Source of the DNA: Mycobacterium gordonae
Lineage (GTDB): Bacteria; Actinomycetota; Actinomycetes; Mycobacteriales; Mycobacteriaceae
Length of the DNA: 64,000 nucleotides
Direction: 5' to 3'
Assembly (NCBI RefSeq): GCF_001417955.2
Contig: NZ_LKTM01000068.1
Location: forward strand, 1-64,000
Both the position numbers and the translations under genes were made by a program. Below, in pieces: positions 28,373 to 37,098 of the stretch (position 1 is the first letter of the stretch; each line of letters begins with the position of its first letter). Below the pieces are notes generated by a model that saw only the letters and a list, made by a program, of their open reading frames with translations, made no database searches and was not told the DNA's origin.

Positions 28373-29545
28373 CTAGAGCCGCTCGATGATGGTGGCGTTG
28401 GCCATGCCGCCGCCCTCGCACATCGTCTGCAGCGCGTAGCGTCCGCCGCGCTGCTCGAGCGCGTTGACCATGGTGGTCATGATGCGGGCACCGCTGGCGC
28501 CCAGCGGGTGACCAATCGCGATAGCACCGCCGTTGACGTTGGTCTTGGCCAGATCGGCTCCGGTGTCCTGCGCCCATGCCAGTACCACGGGCGCGAACGC
28601 CTCGTTGACCTCGAACAGGTCGATGTCGGCCAGCGTCAGGCCGGCACGCTGCAGCACCCGTTCGGTGGCAGGTATGACGCCGGTCAGCATGTAGAGCGGG
28701 TCAGAGCCCACCGCGGTGGCCGTATGGATGCGGGCCAGCGGCTTCAGGCCCAGCTTCGCCGCCGCCTCGCTGCTGGTGATCATCACCGCCGCGCTGCCGT
28801 CGGACAGCGGGGAGGAGTTGCCCGGCGTGATCTGCCAGTTGATCTGCGGGAACCGCGCCGCCATCGCCTCACTGTAGAACGCCGGTTTGAGCCCGGCCAG
28901 GGTGTCGACGGTGGTGCCGGGCCGGATGATCTCGTCGGTGGACAGCCCCGCGATCGGGATGAGCTCGTTGTCGAACAACCCGTCCTTGGTGGCGCGGGCG
29001 GCCTTCTCGTGGCTGGCGGCGGAGAACTCGTCGAGCTGGGCGCGGGAGAATCCCCACTTCGCGGCGATCAGTTCCGCGCTGATGCCCTGCGGCACCAGCC
29101 CGTCGGGGTAGCGCCGCGCCATGTCCTCGCCGAACGGGTTGCTGCCCGGCAATACCGACGTGCCCATCGGCACCCGGCTCATCGACTCCACACCGCCGGC
29201 GATGACGATGTCGTAGGCGCCGGCGATCACGCCCTGGGCGGCGAAGCTGATCGCCTGCTGGCTGCTGCCGCACTGCCGGTCGACTGTGGTGCCGGGTACC
29301 GACTCCGGAAAACCGGCCCCCAGCAAGGCATTACGGGCGATGTTGACGGCCTGGTCGCCGACCTGCGTGACGGCGCCGGCGATGACGTCGTCGACCTGCG
29401 CGGGATCCACGCCCGAACGGGCCACCACCTCGCGCAGGCTGTGGGCCAGCAGATCGGCCGGCAGCACGCCGTGCAGCGCACCGTTGGCCTTGCCCTTGCC
29501 GACAGGGGTCCGAACTGCGCCGACGATCACGGCATCACGGGTCAT
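28373..29545 (-). CDS. acetyl-CoA acetyltransferase (thiolase)
   Basis: 390-residue degradative-type thiolase. The nucleophile Cys92 sits in RQCGSSQQAI; the later GHPLGASGARI and CEGGGMANATI motifs supply the His and second Cys. It probably cleaves 3-ketoacyl-CoA to acetyl-CoA and a shortened acyl-CoA. It is the first gene of an operon with nitrilase and DUF302 genes and is divergent from an HxlR regulator, with an operator-like inverted repeat between. Confidence 0.9.
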   Translation of the reverse strand: MTRDAVIVGAVRTPVGKGKANGALHGVLPADLLAHSLREVVARSGVDPAQVDDVIAGAVTQVGDQAVNIARNALLGAGFPESVPGTTVDRQCGSSQQAISFAAQGVIAGAYDIVIAGGVESMSRVPMGTSVLPGSNPFGEDMARRYPDGLVPQGISAELIAAKWGFSRAQLDEFSAASHEKAARATKDGLFDNELIPIAGLSTDEIIRPGTTVDTLAGLKPAFYSEAMAARFPQINWQITPGNSSPLSDGSAAVMITSSEAAAKLGLKPLARIHTATAVGSDPLYMLTGVIPATERVLQRAGLTLADIDLFEVNEAFAPVVLAWAQDTGADLAKTNVNGGAIAIGHPLGASGARIMTTMVNALEQRGGRYALQTMCEGGGMANATIIERL

Positions 29546-29568
29546 GGCTCCTCCTTGAGTCCTTAGCA

Positions 29569-29594
29569 GCTGAGTATTGCTGTCTATACTCAGC
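29569..29594. promoter_or_regulatory. HxlR-type operator between thiolase and regulator
   Basis: GCTGAGTAT-N8-ATACTCAGC is a perfect inverted repeat with 9-bp arms. A further half-site-like GGTATACTGA follows at about 29607. The repeat lies 24 bp upstream of the thiolase start and 49 bp upstream of the regulator start, so one dimer could control both. TATACT (29608-29613) is a candidate -10 for the regulator. Confidence 0.6.
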
Positions 29595-29642
29595 TATAAC
29601 ACCTGGGTATACTGAAAGCAACCCAGTCCGGAGGTGACGTGC

Positions 29643-30116
29643 GTGACAATGCTGCAGGGGCCGCTTGCTGATCGGGAGTCGTGGTCGGCGGTCGGGGAGT
29701 GCGCGATCGAGAAGACGATGGCCGTGGTCGGCACCAAGTCCGCCATGCTGATCATGCGCGAGGCCTATTACGGCACCACCCGGTTCGACGACTTCGCCCG
29801 CCGGATCGGCATCACCAAGGCGGCGACGTCGGCCCGGTTGGGCGAGCTCGTCGACCTCGGGCTGCTGCAACGCCGCCCCTATCGCGAGCCCGGGCAGCGC
29901 AGGCGCGACGAGTACGTGCTCACCGAGTCGGGCATCGAGTTCATGCCGGTGGTGTGGTCGCTGTTCCAGTGGGGTCAGCGGCATCTGCCGGGCAAACACC
30001 GGCTCCGGCTGGAACACGTGGGTTGTGGCGCCGCAGCGGAAGTCCAAATCCGCTGTGCCGAAGGGCATCTCGTTCCCGCGGAGGAGCTGGGTATGCGGGT
30101 GGTCAAGTCTCCCTGA
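29643..30116 (+). CDS. HxlR-family transcriptional regulator
   Basis: 157-residue winged-helix regulator with the HxlR hallmark near the N-terminus (CAIEKTMAVVGTKSAMLIMREAYYG) and wing region TKAATSARLGELVDLGLLQRRPYREPGQRR. The C-terminal extension holds three cysteines that could be redox-active. GTG 29643 is preferred because GGAGG (29630-29634) sits at good spacing; GTG 29634 overlaps that ribosome-binding site. It is divergent from the thiolase operon, which it probably controls. Its 3' end overlaps rsgA by 14 bp. Confidence 0.85.
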   Translation: MTMLQGPLADRESWSAVGECAIEKTMAVVGTKSAMLIMREAYYGTTRFDDFARRIGITKAATSARLGELVDLGLLQRRPYREPGQRRRDEYVLTESGIEFMPVVWSLFQWGQRHLPGKHRLRLEHVGCGAAAEVQIRCAEGHLVPAEELGMRVVKSP

Positions 30117-31104
30117 GGGTGGCCAGCAGCCGGCGTGCCGCCGCGACGCGACGCGGCGCCGTCCCGCTGAGCGCGTCCAGCGCGCATTCGGGGTCGGCCG
30201 GCGGCCCCATGTGCCCGCAGCCCCGCGGACAGTCTTCGATGGCTTCGGAAAGATCGGAGAATGCCTTCATCACGTCGTCGGGCTGAATGTGGGCCAGCCC
30301 GAACGAGCGGATGCCGGGGGTGTCGATCACCCAACCGCCATTCGACAGCGGAAGCGCAACCGACTGCGTGGAGGTATGCCGGCCACGCCCGATATCCGTC
30401 ACCTGCCCGACCGCTCGATCCGCCTCGGGCACAAGGCGATTCACCAGCGTCGACTTCCCCACCCCGGAGTGCCCGAGCAGCACGGTGATCTTGTCGTCGA
30501 GCAGGTCGGCCACCGCCAGCAGCGGATCGTCGACACCCGCGGCAACGACCGTCAGGTCCAGATCCACGAACTGCTCGGCGAACGGTTCGGGCGGCGCGAG
30601 GTCGGTCTTGGTCAGGCACAGGATCGGCCGCAGCCCGCCGGCGTACGCGGCGATCAGCGCGCGGTCCACCAGGCCACTGCGGGGCGGCGGATCGGCCAGG
30701 GCCACCACCATCAACAGCTGGTCGGCGTTGGCCACCACCACCCGTTCGGTCGGGTCGGTGTCGTCGGCGGTGCGCCGCAACACCGTTCGCCTCGGGCCGC
30801 GCCGCACGATGCGGGCCAGGGTGTCGGTCCGTCCGGACAGGTCACCGACGATGTCGACGTCGTCACCGACGACGATCGGGGTGCGGCCGAGCTCGCGGGC
30901 CCGCATGGCGACCACGCGGCGCTCGGGGTCCCCGCCCAGCACGCACCCCCAGCGGCCGCGGTCGACACTGACCACCATGGCGGACTCGGCGTCGGCGTGC
31001 TGGGGGCGAGTCTTCGTCCGGGGCCGCGACCCCTTGCCGGACCGGACCTTGACGTCGGACTCGTCGTAGTCGCCAGGCCTCAATCGCCCACCATTTCGCG
31101 CCAC
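30103..31104 (-). CDS. rsgA: ribosome small-subunit-dependent GTPase A
   Basis: 333-residue circularly permuted GTPase assisting late 30S maturation (Rv3228 equivalent). An OB-like N-terminal domain (about 38-95) is followed by the permuted G motifs in the order G4 LTKTDLA, G1 [11 protein letters not shown]3 DTPG. The C-terminal zinc motif is [17 protein letters not shown] long basic N-terminal tail ([16 protein letters not shown]) is typical of actinobacterial RsgA. Its start overlaps the aroA stop by 25 bp, so the pair is co-transcribed. Confidence 0.93.
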   Translation of the reverse strand: MARNGGRLRPGDYDESDVKVRSGKGSRPRTKTRPQHADAESAMVVSVDRGRWGCVLGGDPERRVVAMRARELGRTPIVVGDDVDIVGDLSGRTDTLARIVRRGPRRTVLRRTADDTDPTERVVVANADQLLMVVALADPPPRSGLVDRALIAAYAGGLRPILCLTKTDLAPPEPFAEQFVDLDLTVVAAGVDDPLLAVADLLDDKITVLLGHSGVGKSTLVNRLVPEADRAVGQVTDIGRGRHTSTQSVALPLSNGGWVIDTPGIRSFGLAHIQPDDVMKAFSDLSEAIEDCPRGCGHMGPPADPECALDALSGTAPRRVAAARRLLATLRET

Positions 31105-32357
31105 AGCTGCGGGAACTCGGGCAGCGTCTTGGTGGTGGCGGCGATGTCGTCGACTTCGACGCCGGGAACCCGCAGCCCGACGATGGCACCCGCCATCGCC
31201 ATCCGGTGGTCGGCGTAGGCGTGCCAGAGGCCGGGCCGCAGCGGCGTCGCGGTGATCACCAGGCCGTCGTCGGTTTCCCGGCAGTCGCCGCCCAGGCGGT
31301 TGATCTCGGTACTCAGCGCGGCCAGCCGGTCGGTCTCGTGTCCACGCAGGTGTGCGATCCCGGTCAGCCGCGACACCGATCCCGGGCGGGCCAGCGCGGC
31401 CAGCGCGGCCACCGTCGGTGTCAGCTCGCCGACGTCGCGCAGGTCGGCGTCAAACCCTTCGTAACCTGCCGTGCCCTGTACCTCCAGGGCCGAATCGCTC
31501 TGTGTCACAACCGCACCCGTCTTCTTCAGCAGGTCCAGGATGTGCTCTGCGGGCTGCACGCTGGTCTGCGGCCAGCCGGTGATGCGGACGGTGCCACCGG
31601 TCACCACCGCGGCCGCGAGGAACGCGACCGCGTTGGTCAGGTCCGGTTCGACCTCCCAGTGCCGCGCCTTGACCCGCCCCGGTAGCACCTGCCAGCGGTT
31701 GGCGACCGAATCGTCGACTTCCACGCCGGCCTGCCGCAGCATCGCCACCGTCATCGCGATGTGCGGCGCCGACGGCAGCGACGCGCCGGTGTGCTGCACG
31801 GCCAGTCCCTCGGTGAACGACGCGCCGGACAGCAGCAGGCCCGAGACGAACTGTGAGGAAGCGGAGGCGTCGATGGCCACGGTGCCGCCGGCTACCGCGC
31901 CGCTGCCCTGCACCCGGAACGGCAGCGCCGAACCGTCGACCGGGACACCCAGTCCGCGCAGCGCATCGAGCAGCGGGGCGATCGGCCGGGCGCGGGCCTG
32001 CTCGTCGCCGTCGAAGACGACCGGGGTCGCGGTCAAGGCGGCCAGCGGCGGCACGAAACGCAGGACGGTACCGGCCAGGCCGCAGTCCACCCGGGCGCCA
32101 GGCGCGGGGCCGATGCCGCCGCTGACCGTCAGGTCGGGCCCGGGGCCCTCGACGCGCAGGCCCAGTGTCTGTAGCGCGCCGATCATCAGGTCGGTGTCGC
32201 GGCTGCGTAGTGCGCCGGTGATGGTGGAGGTGCCTTGGCCCTGCGCGGCCGCCAGCGCGGCCAGTATCAGGGTGCGGTTGGTCTGGGATTTCGAGCCCGG
32301 AACGGTCACGGTCGCGTGCACCGGTGTCGGTGTGGACGGGGCCTGCCATGCGTTCAC
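31080..32357 (-). CDS. aroA: EPSP synthase (3-phosphoshikimate 1-carboxyvinyltransferase)
   Basis: 425-residue shikimate-pathway enzyme joining PEP and shikimate-3-phosphate to EPSP. Motifs are [12 protein letters not shown] near the N-terminus (S3P binding), [15 protein letters not shown] (PEP loop; the usual LGNAGT is GLAGT), [12 protein letters not shown] and [11 protein letters not shown] near the C-terminus. GTG 32357 ([13 protein letters not shown]) matches the family start; the frame extends to 32384. It is divergent from the SRAP gene by 44 bp and is followed by rsgA. Confidence 0.94.
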   Translation of the reverse strand: MNAWQAPSTPTPVHATVTVPGSKSQTNRTLILAALAAAQGQGTSTITGALRSRDTDLMIGALQTLGLRVEGPGPDLTVSGGIGPAPGARVDCGLAGTVLRFVPPLAALTATPVVFDGDEQARARPIAPLLDALRGLGVPVDGSALPFRVQGSGAVAGGTVAIDASASSQFVSGLLLSGASFTEGLAVQHTGASLPSAPHIAMTVAMLRQAGVEVDDSVANRWQVLPGRVKARHWEVEPDLTNAVAFLAAAVVTGGTVRITGWPQTSVQPAEHILDLLKKTGAVVTQSDSALEVQGTAGYEGFDADLRDVGELTPTVAALAALARPGSVSRLTGIAHLRGHETDRLAALSTEINRLGGDCRETDDGLVITATPLRPGLWHAYADHRMAMAGAIVGLRVPGVEVDDIAATTKTLPEFPQLWREMVGD

Positions 32358-32401
32358 CGGTCCATCATCTCTTGTCGGGGTCATCTGCCACCATTGGAGA
32401 T

Positions 32402-33166
32402 ATGTGCGGACGGTTCGCAGTCACCACGGATCCGGCCCTGCTGGCCGAGAAGATCAAGGCAATCGACGAGGCCACGGGCTCCGATGAACGGGCCTCCGAG
32501 CCCAACTACAACGTGGCCCCCACCACGACGATCGCCACCGTGGTGACCCGCCACGACGAGCCCGACGATCAACCCACCCGCCGGGTGCGCCTGATGCGGT
32601 GGGGTCTGTTGCCGCCGTGGGTGAAGGCCGACGCTGACGGTAAGCCGGAAACCAAGGGTCCGCTGCTGATCAACGCGCGCGCCGACAAGGTCGCCACCTC
32701 GCCGGCCTTCCGGGGCTCCGCCAAGGGCAAGCGCTGCCTGGTTCCGATGGACGGCTACTACGAATGGCGCGCCAATCCCGACGGTGGGACCGCGAAAAAG
32801 GCAGGCAAGACACCGTTTTTCATGCACCGGCGGGACGGTGAACCGCTGTTCGCGGCCGGTTTGTGGTCGGTCTGGAAATCCGACAAAGAGGCGAAGCCGT
32901 TGCTCAGTTGCACCATCATCACCACCGACGCGGTGGGCGAGCTGGCCGAGGTCCACGACCGCATGCCGCTGATGTTGGGTGAGGGCGACTGGGATGCCTG
33001 GTTGAACCCGGACGCGCCGCTGGATCCCGAACTGCTGGCACGCCCGCCGGACGTGCGGGACATCGAGATGCGCGAGGTGTCCAAACTGGTCAACAACATC
33101 CGCAACAACGGGCCGGAGTTGCTGGAGCCGGCCGAGCCGGAGCCCGGGCAGATGACGTTGCTCTAG
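32402..33166 (+). CDS. SRAP/HMCES-family abasic-site protein
   Basis: 254-residue SOS-response-associated peptidase family protein (Rv3226c equivalent). The initiator Met precedes Cys2 (MCGRFAV), the residue that forms a covalent thiazolidine link with abasic sites in single-stranded DNA once Met is removed. Other conserved parts are [27 protein letters not shown] (active Glu) and VHDRMPLML (active His). It protects abasic DNA during replication. ATG 32402 is fixed by the Cys2 requirement. Confidence 0.93.
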   Translation: MCGRFAVTTDPALLAEKIKAIDEATGSDERASEPNYNVAPTTTIATVVTRHDEPDDQPTRRVRLMRWGLLPPWVKADADGKPETKGPLLINARADKVATSPAFRGSAKGKRCLVPMDGYYEWRANPDGGTAKKAGKTPFFMHRRDGEPLFAAGLWSVWKSDKEAKPLLSCTIITTDAVGELAEVHDRMPLMLGEGDWDAWLNPDAPLDPELLARPPDVRDIEMREVSKLVNNIRNNGPELLEPAEPEPGQMTLL

Positions 33167-33194
33167 GCGCTGGCGTGCGACCTAGCATGCGTAT

Positions 33195-34072
33195 GTGACC
33201 GGCAAATACACCCACACGTTCGAAGAAATCCAGGACCGCCCCGTCGCCGTGATCGGTGCGGGCACCCTGGGCCGTCGCATCGCGCTGATGATGGCGAGTC
33301 GCGGGGGACCGGTGCGGATCTACGCCCGGCGCGCCGAGCAGCGGGACGAGGCGGTCGGGTACGTCACCGAATCTCTGCCGAAACTGTTGACTGACAGAGG
33401 CTTTGGTGAGTTGGGTACCGCTGTCGGCGCCGCGACTCTGCCGGAGGCGCTCGACGGCGCCTGGCTGGCCGTCGAGTCGGTGCCCGAGCGGCTGGACATC
33501 AAGATCCCGTTGTGGGGCGACATTGACCAGGCCGCACCGCCGGGCACCATCTTCGCCACCAACTCGTCGTCCTTTCCGTCGCGGCTGATGGCCGAAATGT
33601 GCGCGACAAGACGCGCCTGTGCAACATGCACTTCAATATGCCGCCTGAGTTCAACGCTCTGGAACTGATGTCGGACGGCCAGACCGACCGTGGCCTGCTG
33701 GACACTCTGCTGGCCGTGCTGCCCGAATTCGGGGTGCATCCTTTCGAAGCCCGCAAGGAGTGCACCGGGTTCATCTTCAACCGGGTCTGGGCGGCCATCA
33801 AGCGCGAGTGCGTCGCCGTCGTCGCCGAGGGGGTAGCCCGCCCCGAAGATGTCGACGGCATTTGGAAGGTCAATTTTGGCTTCCCGGTGGGGCCGTTCCA
33901 GATGATGGACCTGGTCGGCCTGGACGTGGTGCTCGACATCGAGAACAACTACGCGCAGGAGTTTCCGCACCTGCCGCAGAGCGTGCGGGATCTACTGCAG
34001 TCTTACGTCGACGCGGGCAAGCTGGGCGTGAAGACGGGCGAGGGTTTCTACGACTGGGGAAAAACTCAATAG
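33195..34072 (+). pseudogene. 3-hydroxyacyl-CoA dehydrogenase, single-base frameshift
   Basis: Two adjoining frames encode one protein. The first (33195-33668 if read straight) has the NAD-binding VIGAGTLGRRIALMM and runs to TNSSSFPSRLMAE. The second continues with VRDKTRLCNMHFNMPPEFN and GVARPEDVDGIWKVNFGFPVGPFQMMDLVGLD, ending at 34072. Adding one A to the AAA run at 33595-33597 joins them as ...MAENVRDK..., giving about 292 residues, the normal length for this family. It would oxidise 3-hydroxyacyl-CoA in beta-oxidation. The sequence cannot show whether this is a real mutation or a base-calling error. Start GTG 33195. Confidence 0.8.
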
Positions 34073-34262
34073 TGGGCGCGCACTTGAGCTTTGCCGGGGC
34101 CATCGTCGTCGGCGCCTTTCAGGGAGTCACCGAATTGTTTCCGATGTCCAGCCTCGGACATGCGAAGACCTGAACGTGACGGCGCCGCAGTCGCCCTATC
34201 TGGCGTTCATCGTCGGAGTTCACGTCGGGGCCGCCAGCCTGGTCTGGCCGGCCGTGCGCTGA
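34072..34262 (+). pseudogene. undecaprenyl-diphosphatase (UppP) remnant
   Basis: The first part reads LSFAGAIVVGAFQGVTELFP then MSSLGHA, the UppP N-terminal signature, and stops at 34173. A second frame from 34167 continues DLNVTAPQSPYLAFIVGVHVG, a recognisable following segment, and stops at 34262. The intact enzyme has about 270 residues with the remaining membrane helices; none of that is present. It is a decayed fragment, created by frameshift and 3' truncation, next to another frameshifted gene. Confidence 0.7.
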
Positions 34263-34266
34263 CACG

Positions 34267-35463
34267 TCACGGCAGCCGCTGATCTACTTCGAACGCGAGA
34301 CAGAGTTCTGCGACGTCTTTGGGACGGGTGAGCGTCCTGCCGGTCAACTCCTCGATGCGACGCAGCCGGTGCCGCACCGTGTTCGGGTGGCAATAGATCT
34401 GTGCCGCAGTGTCATTGGCTGAGCCGCCGGCAGCCAGCCAGGCACGGAAGGTGTCGACCAGGATGGCCCGTTCCTCGGCCGGCATGCCGTCCAGCCGACC
34501 CAGTACCGAGGATCTGATGCGCGTCATGACCTCGGGTGCACTGACCGCCGCGAGGGCAAGCGGAGTGTCGTCGAACACGGTGACCAGGTCGGGGGAGTTA
34601 CCGGCGACCGCCAGCCGGGCATAGCGCAACGCGTCTGCGGTCTCGGGCAGTTCGTGGAACGGCGGACTGATTCCGACCCGGGCCGCGGCTGCATGCCCAA
34701 GCACCTCCACCAGGGTGTTGAGGGTGTGCGCCGGTTCCCGAAGATGGACGATGCCGACCTGAAGTTCGGGCAGCAGTCGCCAGGCGGACCGAATGTCGCG
34801 GGCGGACAGCCTGTTCTCGATGGCCGGCAGGCCGAGCTTGCCGATCGCCGGCAGTTCCGCCGCCACCACGACGTACGGCCCCGAGGTGGGCAGCCGTAAC
34901 AGGTCCGCAGCCTCCCACAGGCTCTGCCGGTCGGTCATCCGGCGCGACAGCAGCGCTTCCACCAGCGCCGAGCGTTCCTCCTCCCGCTCCAGGATCTGCA
35001 CCGTCAGCTGTTCCCGGTAGGCGTCGCTCATCGCCTGGGTGAACCTCTCCTGGGCAAAGAAGACCCGAGAGGTCGCATTCAGAATGGAGTCGGTGGGTAT
35101 AGCTGCCTCGCGTGCGACGGCGAGGGTCTGCTCCCACATGAAGCGAAAGCCGATCCGGTACGCGGTCATCACCGCCGGCAGCGGCACCCCGCTGATCGCC
35201 CGTGCGGTGCCGGTGCGCTCGGCGGGCGCCACGTCCGCGCCGCCGTCGGAATCACTGGCGAGCGAGTCGAAGATGAATGTCAGGTTGGCGACGCAGCTTT
35301 CGCGTACCTCGTCCTTCGACACGACGGTCCCGTCGCTGTAGGCGTCGATCTCGCGGCACAACTGTTCGGCCATGGCTTCACCCAGACTCGGAGCGCGGGC
35401 CAGCATCAGCCTGCCGAGTTCGATGACGTGTGGGTCCACCGTCGTGCCGACGCCCATGGTCAA
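34267..35463 (-). CDS. PucR/CdaR-type transcriptional regulator
   Basis: 398 residues. The N-terminal region (about 1-170) is an actinobacterial RsbR/GGDEF-like sensor. The C-terminal helix-turn-helix (about 335-392, AWLAAGGSANDTAAQIYCHPNTVRHRLRRIEELTGRTL) is the PucR/CdaR HTH. ATG 35463, or 35457 in frame. It is divergent from the acyl-CoA synthetase/PHA genes by 127 bp and is the obvious candidate for their regulator; the effector is unknown. Confidence 0.85.
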   Translation of the reverse strand: MTMGVGTTVDPHVIELGRLMLARAPSLGEAMAEQLCREIDAYSDGTVVSKDEVRESCVANLTFIFDSLASDSDGGADVAPAERTGTARAISGVPLPAVMTAYRIGFRFMWEQTLAVAREAAIPTDSILNATSRVFFAQERFTQAMSDAYREQLTVQILEREEERSALVEALLSRRMTDRQSLWEAADLLRLPTSGPYVVVAAELPAIGKLGLPAIENRLSARDIRSAWRLLPELQVGIVHLREPAHTLNTLVEVLGHAAAARVGISPPFHELPETADALRYARLAVAGNSPDLVTVFDDTPLALAAVSAPEVMTRIRSSVLGRLDGMPAEERAILVDTFRAWLAAGGSANDTAAQIYCHPNTVRHRLRRIEELTGRTLTRPKDVAELCLAFEVDQRLP

Positions 35464-35590
35464 ACCTTAAGCCCGTTGTGCGCGGGAACACCGAACCGGG
35501 TTTCACGTTGTCGGCGGGGACATTGTCGTTCGAGGCCGCCGGCACGACGCTGGAGTCAGGCCCAGACAAGCACTTCCCGGAGGCAGACCC

Positions 35591-37096
35591 ATGACCGCAT
35601 TGAGCACCAATCTCGTTGTGTCGAAAGACCTTTACCCCGACCGCGTGGCCCTGCGCTGCGACGACCTGCAGTTCACCTTCGCCGAGTTCGACGCCGCGGC
35701 ATCGCGGGTCGCGACCCTGCTCGAGCGGGCCGGCATCCAGCCCGGCGACCGGGTCGGCCTGATGCTGCCCAACACCCCCGCCTACGCCATCGCGTTCTTC
35801 GGAATCATGTACCGGGGCGCCGTCGCCGTGCCGATGAACCCGCTGCTCAAGTCCCGCGAGGTTTCCTACTACCTGTCCAACAGCGGTGCCACCGCGTTGT
35901 TCGCCACGCCCGCCTTCGCTGCGGAGGCCACCGCCGGGGCCGACGAGGTCGGAGCCCGGTGCTGGCTCGTCGACGACGCCGGACTGGCCGGGCTGATCGC
36001 CGACCTGCCCGCTCAGAACGGTCCGGTCCAGCGGGCCGCCGACGATGTAGCAGTCATCGTGCACACGTCCGGCACTACTGGAAAACCCAAGGGCGCCATG
36101 CTCACTCACGGCAACATCGGTCACAACGCCGACGTCACGGTGCGCACCCTGGCGAAGATCGGGCCCGACGATGTGGTGATGGGTTGCCTGCCGCTGTTTC
36201 ACGTCTTCGGGTTGACGGGAGCGCTCAACAGCGCGGTGCGCGCGGGTGCGACGTTGACGCTGATACCCCGGTTCGACCCGCGCAAGGCGCTTGAGGTGAT
36301 CGAGCGCGACTGCGTGACGGTCTTCGAAGGCGTGCCGACGATGTACTCCGCGCTGCTCGGTGCCGCCGACGCGGCGGCGGGGACGCGGACTCTGCGGACC
36401 TGCGTGTCCGGCGGCGCCGCCCTGCCCGTGCAGGTTCTCGTCAATTTCGAAACAACCTTCGGCTGCACCGTTCTCGAGGGCTACGGGCTCTCCGAAAGCT
36501 CCTCGGCGGCCGCCTTCAATCATCCTGACCGACCGCGCAAGCCCGGTTCCATCGGCACGCCCATCGACGGGGTGGAAATGCGGGTCGTCGACCTGAGCGG
36601 GGCCGAGGTTGCGCAAGGGGAGACCGGGGAGATCCAGATCCGGGGCCACAACGTGATGAAGGGCTACTGGAATCTGCCGGAAGCCACCCGGGCCACCATC
36701 ACCGAGGACGGCTGGCTGCACACCGGCGACGTCGGACGTGTCGACGAAGACGGCTTCTACTACATCGTCGACCGCATCAAGGACCTGATCATCCGCGGGG
36801 GATACAACGTCTATCCCCGGGAGATCGAGGAAGTGCTCTACGAGCACCCGGCGGTGGCCGAAGCCGCCGTCGTCGGCATCCCGCACAACTCGCTCGGCGA
36901 GGAAGTCGGCGCCGCGGTCGCCCTGAAGAAGGACAGCGTGGTGACCGTCGAGGAACTGCGCGACCACGTCAAGAGCCGGGTCGCCGCCTATAAATACCCG
37001 CGCCTGGTCTGGCTCGTCGACGAGCTGCCCAAGGGCCCCACCGGCAAGGTCCAGAAGCGCGACATCACCGTCCCTACCACCGAAAGCACCCGATAA
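35591..37096 (+). CDS. acyl-CoA synthetase (AMP-forming)
   Basis: 501-residue ANL-family ligase activating a carboxylic acid to its acyl-CoA. Motifs are the P-loop VHTSGTTGKPKGAMLTHGN (about 157), the ATP-binding EGYGLSESS, the hinge HTGDVGRVDEDGFYYIVDR and catalytic lysine near the end, PKGPTGKVQKRD. A GGAGG ribosome-binding site precedes ATG 35591. Two bases separate it from the PhaC-like gene, suggesting that it supplies CoA thioesters to it. Confidence 0.92.
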   Translation: MTALSTNLVVSKDLYPDRVALRCDDLQFTFAEFDAAASRVATLLERAGIQPGDRVGLMLPNTPAYAIAFFGIMYRGAVAVPMNPLLKSREVSYYLSNSGATALFATPAFAAEATAGADEVGARCWLVDDAGLAGLIADLPAQNGPVQRAADDVAVIVHTSGTTGKPKGAMLTHGNIGHNADVTVRTLAKIGPDDVVMGCLPLFHVFGLTGALNSAVRAGATLTLIPRFDPRKALEVIERDCVTVFEGVPTMYSALLGAADAAAGTRTLRTCVSGGAALPVQVLVNFETTFGCTVLEGYGLSESSSAAAFNHPDRPRKPGSIGTPIDGVEMRVVDLSGAEVAQGETGEIQIRGHNVMKGYWNLPEATRATITEDGWLHTGDVGRVDEDGFYYIVDRIKDLIIRGGYNVYPREIEEVLYEHPAVAEAAVVGIPHNSLGEEVGAAVALKKDSVVTVEELRDHVKSRVAAYKYPRLVWLVDELPKGPTGKVQKRDITVPTTESTR

Positions 37097-37098
37097 CC

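Noticed and set aside
35378..36967. A 529-codon minus-strand frame spanning the PucR/acyl-CoA synthetase border.
   Set aside because: Antisense to an unambiguous AMP-ligase and across a divergent promoter region; no family resemblance.
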